Assembly: GCA_033239525.1 (NCBI GenBank)
Contig: BSYO01000024.1
Span: forward strand, 10,129,991-10,193,990
DNA: 64,000 nucleotides
From: Nepenthes gracilis
Taxonomy: Eukaryota > Streptophyta > Magnoliopsida > Caryophyllales > Nepenthaceae
Reading direction: 5' to 3'
Positions 1-12,500 of this stretch are shown piece after piece. A program made the position numbers and the translations under genes. Numbering within the stretch: the stretch's first letter is position 1; each line of letters begins with the position of its first letter. The notes below the pieces were generated by a model. The model did not search any database, was not told the DNA's origin, and saw only the letters and a list, made by a program, of their open reading frames with translations.

Positions 1-481
1 TCGCAGCAAGGGGAACTTGGGGATGGGGAACATAGGAAGGGGATTTTGATATTTGAAAATAGGAATCTCAACAAGAAATTGCTTGTAAAAATCCCCATAG
101 GCAAGAGAGATAGGACTTATATAGCATATGGAAGCTAAACCAACACCATCCCAAAGAAAATAAAATGTAAAAAAAAGGATAGAAGCCCAGGCCAAACAGG
201 CACTAACACAGACATTGATGAACAGATTTTGCAAAGCAATAACAGTAGCACTTTAGGATGCCATATTAAATTTCCTCAGATACCACAACAATGGTAAACG
301 GACTAATGGAAAAAGCAATGGTAAAGGTAGGCAAATTAACTGAACCACGACATCTAATAAAGATCATTTAGCAATACAGACAATACATAACATAGTTCAC
401 AGAATAGATAACAGAAGCATACAATTACAAACATAAGAAAAAGGAAAAAAAAAATAGCTTAATGCTTTTAGCATACATCAC

Positions 482-559
482 CTTTTCTGTACGGCAATTA
501 GGATCACAACTATGGTTAATGAAGCGGCCCAAATTTCCTTTAGCACAGGCATCGATTAC
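482..559 (-). CDS. ASHH2: ASHH2 exon 8: SET catalytic motif
   Basis: A 78-nt exon encoding [20 protein letters not shown] then NCRTEK, the SAM-binding/catalytic RFINHSCxPN core of SET enzymes. Acceptor TTTCAG lies before 559 and donor GTGATG after 482. It is parted from the preceding SET exon by 8 kb of retrotransposon-filled intron. No further exon is visible in 1-481; the next SET segment must lie off the window. Confidence 0.9.
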
Positions 560-3500
560 CTGAAATAAATGAATTCACCAGTAGTCAAACCAAAGAAATA
601 TAAAGCGATTGAACATAGGGGGGAGACAGATTGAAAACATCCAAGTATTAATACTGGGATGACTAAGGGAAGAAACTTTCAAAATATCTTGTGATTAGTG
701 GTAGAATATGATTATTGTTAAAATAACACATGGTGATGATATATCCCTTTGCAAGGATATTTTAGTCTGCTCTTATACCCAAAACCTTAATTGTGAGGGT
801 TTCCACAAAGCCGCCTCTTCTCTTTCATTCTCTTATTCTACATGGTATCAAAGAAATTTATCCTTTCTTTGGGATTTATTGCTCCACAATTTCGATTCCG
901 TGGCAGTTGACTGATTAAAGCAAGGGGGATTTGTGGATTTCCATTAGCACTAATCAAGTTTCATGGTTGATTCTTCGGATTGTCATGCGCTTCTCTATGG
1001 TGTGTGATCGGTCCCTAAAAAGCGTGATGTAGCCTAAAAGCCCGTCCATCCTAGCTAACCCAAGTATTGGAGGGAAAACCCCTCAATACAATATAGGGGT
1101 GGTGAGATAAAGCTGGTTATTCGCCCTCGTAGGCATGATGGTCAAATTGGTAGGTGGTGAGGATATCCATTCTCCATCACTAGGCCAAAAAAAAAAAAAA
1201 TAGTTGTAGAATCTACAGCTCACTCCAAAAATATAGCTCGACAAACTCGAATCTTTCAAGTGGTTTCTTCATGATTTCTGCAATTTTTGTGACTTCGTTC
1301 ACGATTGAACCCTGAACTAAAGTTGTGTGTGATTTGAGCTTGTGGTTTTCACGGTCTGTGTGATAGAAACTGGTTGTCCAGTACAATCTCCGTTTTCTTT
1401 CAGAACACTTAGGGTGTTTCTCTGCTGCAACTCTCCATTTTGATATTTGCCGGGGTTGGCAAAGTTCTGCTTCAGGTTCTGGGGTGCAATTGCGTGCCTC
1501 CTATTGCAACTACCTTGTTCTGTTATCTTGTTACCATTTCCAATTTCGCTGTGACTCTATTGCTCTATTTTATTTTTTGAGTGGCCGCTAGGGTTTCTCT
1601 CGTGCAGCTAGTTGTGTTTTTCAGATCTGGATTGATTCTTGAAATCTGACTAGTACAGTGGGTTCAATAGACATGCCCTCTGATGCGTTCAATTTCTTCT
1701 CTGTCAAGTATGATTTCTTGAGTTCTGGTTTGTCCTACAGTTGAGTGTTTGTTAATAACTGATGGATACTCAATCCATATCAGGAGCTTTTGGTGGAAGA
1801 AGTAATAATAAATGATAGATTTGTTTTCGCTGTGGTAGAATTAGTCATACATGGAATTAAGTATTGGCTGTTACATGGGAAGCATGCTATAGCTCCTAAT
1901 CGAAAGGTTATGACTCATTCATTCTAGTAACCACAACATCTCCCTCTCGGTATCATCTTGGCCTTGGATCAATGATTCCAAGGCCTCCGATCACATGACT
2001 AAGATAACAGGTAACTTTTTATTTGTGAAATGTTTATCATAGGTAACTCATCCCTAATCATATTAAGAGTGAAATGTTTATTTGTGGTGCTTCCCATCTT
2101 GATGCAGAGGCTATCAGTGCGATCCTTGGGGATTTAAAATTGGATGCCTACTCATGAGGTACATGGGAATCCCGCTCATCCTTCTAGGACCAAGGCCTCC
2201 TACTATAAGCCAATTATTGATAAGACTTCTAGACCATGAATGAAAATATTAATATTGGTATCAATATCAGTCAAGATTGTATCATATCGGTCACATCAGA
2301 TAATAGCTATTAATATTGGATATATTGGATGGAAAATTATTTTTTAAAAATTATAAATTGATAAGCCTGTATTGATTGATATATCCGTTTTGTCAACCAA
2401 TACAGAAATATATCATTATATTACTATAGCATCGAAAAAAATCAGTATCAATGGGCCTTAATACCAATACATATTGGTCAATACGTATCATATCAGCCGA
2501 TATTTCCATCAATAGATGAATTGCAGTGCGGAGGAACAAAACACTCTATTATGCGGCAAGACTCTTTATCAGGTCGATTATCTTTACTATTTATATTTAA
2601 TGGAATTCTATGTTTATTCTTTCAAAAAGTCCTCTGGCACGGTGGGAATGGGGGCAGTTTTGCATCCAAAGTTCTTTGGGCAAATGTTTGTAACCCCCAA
2701 GAAGAGGGAGGCTTGGGGATTAGAGATATGCACTCCTGGAACAAAGCCCTAGAATCACAGCAGCTATAGCGCCTGCTCATTGTCCCACTGTACATTTGGG
2801 TGGCGAGTATTATTTCAGAAAATTGTTGGTGTTGGCCTAACGGGTAGGATCCTTCAATGGTCGACCTCATTGCGACTGACTCTGGTAAGTCAGATACATT
2901 TTTGAGCATCCCTGGAGTCCTCTGTGCTTTTACTACTAGATCTACCTGGAGGATTTTCTGACCAGAGGATACTAAGGTCCAATGGTATCACCTTGTTTGG
3001 ACCCCGTAGACAATTCTGTCCCACTCATTGATCATTTGGCTTGCAACAAGGGGAAGATTGAGTACTAAAGATAGGATGCATAGGCCCTTCAATTGTGGAT
3101 TAATAAGTTCACTCTGTGGCTTGCAAAGTGAAAATCATCACCACATGTTCTTCCAATGTCAATTCTCGCATTAAGTTCGGAACATCATTTGCAGGAAAAG
3201 TAGGTGCCCTTAGCCGACTACACAATGGGAGCAAGGAATTAGTTGAACCTGGCTTAAGTGGAGAGGTAAGCATTCTATCCCGGTGGTTTTTAGATTGGTA
3301 CTGGCTGCTACGGTATACTTCATTTGGAGGACCAGAAATGACATCATTTGAAATGGAATGCAATCTCCCAATCCTATAGAGGTTGCTGATAGGATTCTAA
3401 ATTCTGTGCGAGACCAAATTTACACTATCTCCTTGCCATCCTTTGCTCAAAACTGTAGTGTTTTCAAACACTAAGGCATCATTCCTCAATCCAGAAACCA

Positions 3501-6500
3501 TGCTACAATGGATCCATCTATTATGCAGGTTGATCTCTAGAGCTTGATGTGGACTCTGATGATTTCATTGTCTTTCTCTGATCCTACTTGGGTCAATTTT
3601 GGTGGGTTGTTTTGTTTGGATTTTGAGCCTCAAGGGCCAGTTTATGAGGACTTTTCACAGGGGTGCTTATAATATACATATATTTTATCTTTATTTACAC
3701 AATTATTAATTGCCAAAAAAACTTGTCTAATTATCAGCCATGCTCCATTATTGTTGAAGTTAATTTACCTAAAAGGAGCATGGCTGATAATTAGACAAGT
3801 TTTTTCGTTCAATATTCTATCAGTAAGTTCATTCGACATAATAATTATTGGGTGGCATTAATCTCCACTCACTGTGAATTTTAGAATCTTATGACAATGA
3901 GAGTTATCGGTAAAGGTTGTTGCAACTCATGAGATCTCTATTTGTTCAATGAAGAACCCCCTCCAACAATTTGTTCTAGTGCTACTTCTACGCTCCTTGT
4001 CATTTATTGTAAGTTAGGTCATTCCTCTCTTCCTAGTCCGAAAAAGTTATGTCCCCACATAAATATTGTTATAGACTTGTTTTATGAGTCTTGCCAATTT
4101 TCCAAACATCATTATTGAGAATATTACCCTTGAGTAAATACACATGCCTTTGCTCCTTTTGAGCTAGTTCACTTGTTACATTTTTTGATGATTTTGCATA
4201 GGTTACCTAGTTATACCTAATGAAAAATCGTTCCAAGTTACAATTAATTTTTTTTGTACATTATACTCAAATTAGGACCCAATTTTCCAACACTATCTTT
4301 ACATTGTGGAGTGATAATATTTTTCTGCATCTGTTTCATCATTCCTCTCTCAGGATTCTTCACGAGTCATCTTGTCCCAATATACCCAACAAAATAGAGT
4401 GGGAGAAATAAAAAAATTGACATTTGATAGATGTTTGTAAAGCTCTCTCATTCCAAATGAGAGTTCCAAAGCTTTTTAGGATTGAGACGACAACTTGTTA
4501 TTTTATCAATCAAATGGCACCAGTTGTTTTTCAAGAAGAGATTACTTATTATGTGTTATTCACTAGTAAGCCATAACATTTTCTCTCTATAAAGATATTC
4601 AGTCATTTATGATATGCCTGTGAAATTCAAACAAGCGACCAAATACAATCATAAGTCTCTGCAATATATTTTCACGAATATATTCATACACAGAAGAAGT
4701 ATTGGTGCTTCTCTCTGGAGCAAGGATATTATTTGGTGCCCTCTGATATCACATTTCATGACTCAATAGCTTATTATAACAAAATGTCTTCACCGAGTCC
4801 ATCATTGAGTATTCCTCCTAATGATGTTATTCTTGGTTATGAGAGTGGTCATAAAGTTGTATCTCCTGCACCTATCACATGTGCTTCTTTGTCCTCTTTT
4901 TACTCAAACTCGTGTTGGTGGTCCTCGTTGTGTGTTTGGTGTTTCACCTGTAGCAAATCCTAAGCTGGCCCCTATCGAGCCAATTCTTTCTTCTACAAAT
5001 TTTATTTTCCTAATTAAGGACAAATTCAAATCTTTCAATTACATAACAAAAGGATAATCACGATTGTACTCCGTACGCAAAGCTTGAGCCAACCCATATC
5101 AAGCCAGTTCTTCCCTACGGGTAAGATAAAGGGATTGATTCAAATCTTCTTCATTGTGGAAGGGTCATCACAACTACATTATCATATGCTAATGTTTCAC
5201 CTTCTTAACAAGCTTTTGTGCCGGCAATGAACTATATTAGTTTGCCTCGATCTATAATCAAGGCTATTTTTTATCCTAGTTGGTAGGCAAGTATGAAAGA
5301 AGGGATTCCTCCACTTGAGTTTAATCACATGAGGGATGTAGTCTTTTTTCCTTCGAGGAAGAACCCGATTGACTATAAATGAGTGTACATAGTGAAAGTC
5401 AATTCGAATGATTCTTTAATTCAGTTGAAAACCCGTCTAGTGGCTTAAATGTATGCTCAAGAATATGGGGTGAACTATACTAATACATTTTTTCCTATCA
5501 TCAAGATGACTCTTGTTAGGTTCCTCATTTTATTAACTTCAAGCCATCACTAGTATTTATATCAATTAAATGTAAGAAATACCTCTTTACATTATGATCT
5601 ATAGGATGAGATTTATTTGGAACAACATTATGGATTCATTACTCGGGGGGTTTGGATTTGTTGGTCGGCAGGAGAAGTCCTCATATTGTTTAAAGCATTC
5701 TCAGTGGACGCAATTTGGCAGTTTCGATGAAGCTATGTTTAAGTTTGGACAGTTATTATGATAGCAATCATTCTGCATTCTATCGTTATTCAAGTGATGG
5801 ATATATTCTTCTTGTTATATGGTGATTATTGCGGTAATAGTATTAGCATTGCAGATATGACATTGTTCCTTTAAAGTTACTTTCAAATCAAATATCTTAG
5901 GAGTTTGCATTATTTCTTTAGCATTGAGATTACTAGAAACCATTGTGACACTTTTCTTTTGCTAAGGAAGTAGAATGTTAATTTACTTCAAGAGCCTGAC
6001 ATATTAGATTCAAAACTTTACAATATTCTCATGCATCCAGGAAATAAGTTATCTGCTAACGATGGGGAGATCTTCGCTAAACAAAAAACATGCCAACGAC
6101 TAATTGGTAAACTCAATCACCCCAGCTTAACTCGTCCACATATTTCCTTCTTGACTAATGGTGTGAGCCAATTTTTCTCTTCTCCTAGTGTTCTCTCGTT
6201 AGGAGGTTGCAAGGCTTATAATGAGATATCTCAAAGGAACACTAGAACGACGCTCACTTTATAGTGACCATATTCAAACTCAAGTTGATGGTTTTCTTAT
6301 GCTAATTGAGCTAGGTTACCATGTGATTAATTCTATCACCGGCTATTGCTTTTCTATTAAAGATAAACTTGTGTCGTGGAAGAGAGATATAAAACATAGT
6401 AGCCAAATCAATTGCGGAACCAAAATATTGTGTTAACGTATATTACTTATGAAATGATGGCTTTGGAAGTCCATTCATTGTCTTGATTGTAAGAGTTTTG

Positions 6501-9500
6501 GACCTTCTTGGATGAGATCCAACAATCAAGCAACTATCCACACCACATCAAATCTAATATTTTACAAGTGCACAAAGTATATAGATGCAGATTTTCACCT
6601 TGTTCACCAAAAAGCTCCAACATGGTTTCATTCATGTTTATCGTGTGAAGACTGATGATCAACTTGGAGATACTTTCACCAAATTATTAACAGAAGTTTG
6701 AGTTATGCATATTTATAAAACGTTAGGCATGATCAATACATAAGTTCCAACTTGAGGGGAAATATTAAAATATCTTGTCATCAGTGGTCAAATATTCTTC
6801 TTACTAGAACAGAATATACTGATAGTATATTCATTTATAAAAGTATTTTAGACTTGGTATTATGTACATATACCCCACCGCAAAATTGTGAGATTTCCAC
6901 AACGTTTCCTCTCCTCTTTTATTCCCTTATCCTACCGAAACAATCAAATAAAAGAGTAGTGTTTCCCCAAAACTGGGGTATGGGTGGGGAATAAGCATTC
7001 ATGCTGAAAATAATTCGTTGGAAGATAAGCAGACTGAAACCAGAATTGGTTTCCGGATATTTCAACAACCTGATGGGTTTGATCTGTGATGGCTGCCTTG
7101 TTTTTCACAACTTGTTTTCAGGATCAATTAATTACAGCAAGCACATCACTTAGAATCGTTCTCTGCCACTTGACTAGCTTCAGTAATAACCCTTTATCAC
7201 CATCTTATGTTTCTAGGGGAACAAGACAACTTGGCAGTAATCATATTCTTGCCTGATCATTCACATAAGTATCGGCATAAATACATATCACGATGAAATA
7301 AATCAAACAGCCCAGAAATTGGTTTTCCTTCTCCAATTTCCCCCAGGCAAGCATATTGTTTTCCCATCAAAGCACCCCCTTATAGTTTCACTCTTTAAAA
7401 TACCCTTCCAACCATTAGCTCTCAGAGAATCAATTCTCATCACTCACAAATAACACCACTCACAAAAAAGAAATCATCAAGGAGGAGAGAAAGAGAATGA
7501 TCAAGGAGATGGGGGCAGAGAGAGAGAGAGAGAGAGAGAGTTCAAATGGAGCCTACAAGAGTGACTCATGAAAGAGAACTGGAATTTATTCCATATCACA
7601 TAGCATAAGACAGGAAGATCTCTCCCTAGTCATCCTTTAACACACACCATGAAGCAAACCCCTTCTCTTAAGTGCTACCCAAATGTAGCATTCTTCCCAT
7701 GAAGTTATCTTTACTTCAGAAGTTACTTTTGTTTTCAGGGTAAGTAATTAGGATAAAAATAAAAAAAGAATGTACAAAAATAAGAATTTACTTCAGAAAG
7801 TTGATCTTCATTATAATGTCAAAGTTGAATCTAGACATGGCCACTACTTGGACAAAATTCAAATTCTGGACAAATCATCAACAAATAAATAAGACAACAT
7901 TGAAGTGATCAAAGAAGTCATAGTAATGGGACAATGCCAACAATTTTCCCTTTTTATTGGGCCGGGGGGGGGGGGAGGAAGAGCCGGTACCAAGGAGTGT
8001 TATCAACTACACTCTACAAGCCCATGAGTAAACAGGCCAGAATATAGTTGCCAACACTTCTACAGAAAAAGCATAATGCCCGGCCTCTTCATTGTTCAGA
8101 AAAACTGCATTAATGGAAGCAATATTATATGCTTATCATCTTGGACCAATCCCATCCAATTATAATAGTCTTGCTTAAGCATGAAGGCATTATGTTAGAA
8201 TTGCTGAAAAAAGCAGTAGATATGTTCTAAAGAAGATAAAGCAGAGAATAGGAAAGCACTGAATGAACAAGGAGCTGAATATTACACTAGCATCGACATA
8301 TCTAATTCATATAGACACAACATACTTCATATTTTAGATATGAGATTGTCTCAAATACTAACATTATCACTAGCAGTGTCGAAAGCCTCTTACCTAATAG
8401 CATTCCAAGTGCCCTGCTAATTTAAGTTACATAGAGAACAGAAGAAAAAGGAAGGAGAAATCTTGTCAAGTACGTGTCCAGATTAACGCACAAGCACACG
8501 CACACACAAGCAGGTGCATTAAGGCAAGAAAAAGAGAGGCAGGAGGCAGATACTAATACATTTAGGAGGACCAGTTTAACAAACCTCGTTTCCATTCAAC
8601 GTCATGAAGTAGAAATGCTTATGGCCCTTGGAAGCATATTCTCTTTGTCGTGATTCATAAGTTTGCAAATCCAGCACCTATTCATGCTACAAATTAGACA
8701 ATACAAACAAATAATATTGAACATGCACATGAAAGAAGGTACTTTAAATACAGATACAGCCTAGATGAACACATCAATTAATACATCTTTATCCAACCCC
8801 CAGTGGCAATCCAAAATACTAGGAGTCATATCAAAAAGCCTGACACAAATACAGCATAATCAGAACTCTAACATGGTTCTAATTATGATACTTTAGTGCT
8901 TAGCAGAGTGAAAAGGTTACCTCTCCAACATATTCTATAAGGAAGTGTCCTTGGGATATATCTTGCAGCACTTGCAGCCCATAACCCTTTTTACCACACC
9001 GGAACCAGTTCAGCTTGGCATATTTACGTTTTTGGAACTGTAACAGAACAGCAAACTTATGAAGAGCCCTCAACGGATGGTAAAACATACTATCTAGTAC
9101 AGGTTAGAAAATAACACTGGTTATACAAACAAATGCATTGCCTGTAAATTTGAACAAAGGTCCCCACATGGGCAAGTTCCTCGAACACATTCGATGTTAA
9201 GCATCCGATTCAAGCACTCATCCCCACAACCCAAACTTCCATCTGGAGGAGGCTTGCAATGGCACACCATTATCTGGTTACAAACAAAAAATAGCATTAC
9301 TTTGATTTCAAACTGAAAAAAAAAAAAAAGGTGTAAAGGCAGAAGGCCACTAAAGACTTGTGGTTCCCAAATGATGTCAAAAAAGTGTCATCCCTCTTAT
9401 AGTTAGTGTACCATAAAATTCTTACATCTCTAAGAGGATATAGCAATATGTCACAGTTTCATTTGCAAAGCATCAAGTAGCAAGGTATCCAAGTCATCAA

Positions 9501-12500
9501 AGGAGAAATCCTCTTCAATAAAAACAGTGTCAAAGCACTATTAAGGTTTCACAACAGTATGAAAACCCAGGAAAATGGTGCATTTAGTAAAGTTCACAAA
9601 GGATGTGTCTTTCAATTTCTCAGTGTCAGAAAATAAGCAAAATATGATACTAACTCACAGAAAAGCCCATAATAGACAAATAAAAGCATAAACCAAACTA
9701 TAAACAAGCTTTGTCTGATCAAGACGAGAAACACATTGCATTCATCTAAGAGGCTAAAAAAAAAGAAACAAAAAATGTCATCTGCAATAGTTCTTTTAAA
9801 TTCACGAGGGGTAAGAAGACTTAAAGCCTGTAGGGTGTAGATTATCTATGGTAGAATAGATATTACAAGACCGATGTCATTAAACATGTTTTCAGCATAC
9901 CAAATTCATATTCCTTGCCAGGAATCATCACTTCATTGTTTATTACTTGTTGCTGATGCTGAGTTCAGAAGTGGGCAAGAAATAGCCACACAAAGAAGCA
10001 TATAATTACACTCATACCGGTTGAAAATATCCACCAGCAATGGTAGCAGAAACCTCATATTGATCAGTGTGAAGTTTAAAGTATTTCTTACAGTTCTGGT
10101 ATGCTTGGATAGTGCAACAGATTATACTGGTTAAAAATATCAACCAGGCATGATTGAGAAACCTCATCTTGAACACTGAAAGTTAAGAGTATTTCTTATT
10201 GTTCTGGTATTGATCAGATAGTGCAGATGAAGTTAAGACACAACCAGGAAAACAGTCCAGAGCAACAGACTGCATTTTGTCAATTGTGAGACCAATGGGG
10301 TCAATTAAGTAATCCTAAAATTACAAAGAGTTGTATTTTTCATATACGGAAGAAGCTCTCTAATACAAAAGCACCTCCAACACAAATTTTCATAATTGAC
10401 ACATAATATCAATAAGAGTTGTAGATAATAATCCAAGAGTAATGAAAACCATGAATTCAGTCAAGTTGACACCTCATCCATAGTCTGTGTTTTCCGACTA
10501 CGGTGCAGAAACAAATTGGACTTTATAAGCACCCAAGAGTTCTGTTGGGCAACTGCAAGGAATCAAAAATGAAAGGGCAACAGCATTAGATCCACAAGCG
10601 AACAACATATTCTAGTTATAATAGTGCTTAAAAGATGTGCAGGCAACCCAATCCCTAAGACACACCTGTTGCATGCATGCTCCTGTAACCCTTTGAACCT
10701 AAACGGGCATCACAAGCATCTTCCTCATCTGATATTTCCAACTCCACGTTGATCTCTGCATTGGACTTCTCTTGAGGAATTGAACAGTCAGCAAAGGCTT
10801 TATCTTGGTTGTCCTTACAAGTCCTTCAAATAATATTGAAATAAACAAAGATATCCTAGACCACATTATCTTCAAGTAAAATTTTACCAAAACCTGATAA
10901 AAGATGTACAACTATATCTCAATATGTACAGTTTGCAACCAGATGCACAATTCACAATTACATTCAAAACACATAAACAAGAAAGGAAAGTAAGTTTACT
11001 GTAACAAAATGATGTTCTGTGCATAGTAATAGATGCCTCTTCATGTAAGAGGCCTTACAACCTAATGCACCACCAGAACAAAGGTCCAAAGCAAACCGAA
11101 ATTTATCAAAGTTAGCTTTCAATAAGAAAAATCCAAGTCAAATCCAGAAATAGCAGTGAAAATACTGCAACGGCAAAAAAATGGGTAACATAAAACGGGG
11201 AACAAAAAAAAAAACCTTCCAGTTGCTAAGCAATAATCAGCAGCCAGCTAGAAACCTTATAATTGAAATTATAAGGTGTGGGTGTATAAATAAGACTACC
11301 ACTCCATCTAAATATGACAATGTTAACCAAGTTTTACAGCATTTACCAGCTAGAGGCACACATAATATGCATAAATAAAATGTATAGCAGATTTCAGTGT
11401 TAAGTGAGTATTGAATGATACTGTACCATCTACAGTTTTTTTCCTCAATGACATCAGCAAGATCAGCAGCTATACATCGCCACTTGTCACAATCATCGCA
11501 ACACACCCAAGCTCTCCTTGGACCCAATGTCTGTTCCCCTCCACAACCTCCACTAAGCACAATAGCCTGGTTAGATGCATCCCCAGATTTTGCCCCTCTA
11601 TTGCTATTAGTTTTTGCTGCTTCAACCGTTCCATGCTTTCCTGCGAGGTAATTTATGCGCTTCTAAGTTCTAAATTACTTTACCTCTTATAAATGCAAAC
11701 GTCAAGGCAAAGCTGCCATCAAAAATAAAAATAACACCAAAAATACAAAAACAGGCAGCAAACAAACAAAGAATTGCTTACAAAGTCAAGCAAGTGATTC
11801 AGTAAGATTTTATACCTGTTTCCGAATGAATCTCCATTTTTTCATCCCCCTCAGCAATGCCATTCTCACTAACCCTACGCTTACTACCCAGCTTCCTTCT
11901 GGAGCCCTTTGGTCTATGAGAATTTTCCATCTGACTCCTTGCTGCATCAGTGTTCTTAGACTTATTCCGGCTTTTTCCCTTGGCCTTTAAAACCTTTTTC
12001 CCCTGAGCAGCAGTTGGAGAAAGTAACTTCTTGGAATTCCATGATTCTGCTGATTCAAACCCAGCATCCGTCCTACCATACATATTGCATTCTGTATCAT
12101 AGGCCAACTTCAAAGCATCAGTGGGATCCATATTAGCTATCGGCAACTGTACAGCAGAAACTTGTTTGCTGACAGAAGGATTTCTGGAAGAATTTCCAAT
12201 GGATTCCAAAATGCCAGAGTCACTAAAGCAAAATCTATTGTTTTTGTTCTTCTGTCGCCCAGATTTCTTTGATATCTTCGCTTTGGTTTTGTCATCTGGC
12301 TCAGGTAGTCTATCTTCCACATTGAAGCTACTGGCTTCAGGGAGCTTTTCTTTCTTTCTTGATCTTCCTTTCACTTTGATCTTCCTTGATGAGGCTGGAA
12401 CTTTGGCATTCGCAGTACAAGCAGTAGCTTTAGAAGAATGATTAAGATCATGCAAGACTTCTAAAGCCCTCACACCGATTTGGGAATCTGGAACCTGATT

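Larger units (their letters stand above)
1805..6720 (+). pseudogene. Copia gag-pol remnants
   Basis: Pieces recognisable by eye: a gag zinc knuckle ([12 protein letters not shown]) near 1818-1853; protease core near 1950-2010 ([12 protein letters not shown], where the catalytic DSG has become DSK); integrase end of core near 4367-4440 ([10 protein letters not shown], then a ...[13 protein letters not shown] stretch); RT near 5290-5630 (conserved around the VYxVK, FxPI and DVxNxxLHxDL positions); RNase H at 6031-6400 ([37 protein letters not shown]); and the C-terminal [11 protein letters not shown] near 6655-6695. Frames change repeatedly and the gag-pol chain is broken by the LINE at about 2060-3721. 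Confidence 0.8.
677..6936 (+). mobile_element. Ty1/copia LTR retrotransposon, full-length but decayed, antisense in ASHH2 intron
   Basis: The LTRs are 677-842 and 6763-6936, aligning from TTTCAAAATATCTTG / TATTAAAATATCTTG to TTCTACA / TCCTACC. The whole is bounded by a perfect 5-bp duplication GAAAC (672-676 and 6937-6941). A Met-tRNA primer site TGGTATCAAAG follows the 5' LTR directly, and a purine tract TTGAGGGGAAA precedes the 3' LTR. Domains run gag knuckle, protease, integrase, RT, RNase H in Ty1/copia order. Many stops and shifts make it non-coding. It is transcriptionally opposed to the host gene. The LTRs are unusually short. Confidence 0.88.
560..8584 (-). other. 8.0 kb intron of ASHH2, filled by nested transposons
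   Basis: This intron splits the SET domain between TLNGNE and VIDACAKG. About 6.3 kb of it is one copia element with its passengers. The remaining 1.65 kb next to the 8585 exon is AT-rich unique-looking sequence with an (AG)12 run at 7517-7540 and a G12 run at 7964-7975. No coding exon of the host gene was recognised inside. Confidence 0.8.

Noticed and set aside
1005..1200. SINE ending in the A14 tract at about 1187-1200
   Set aside because: No recognisable pol III A/B boxes and no flanking duplication; left as decayed copia leader sequence.
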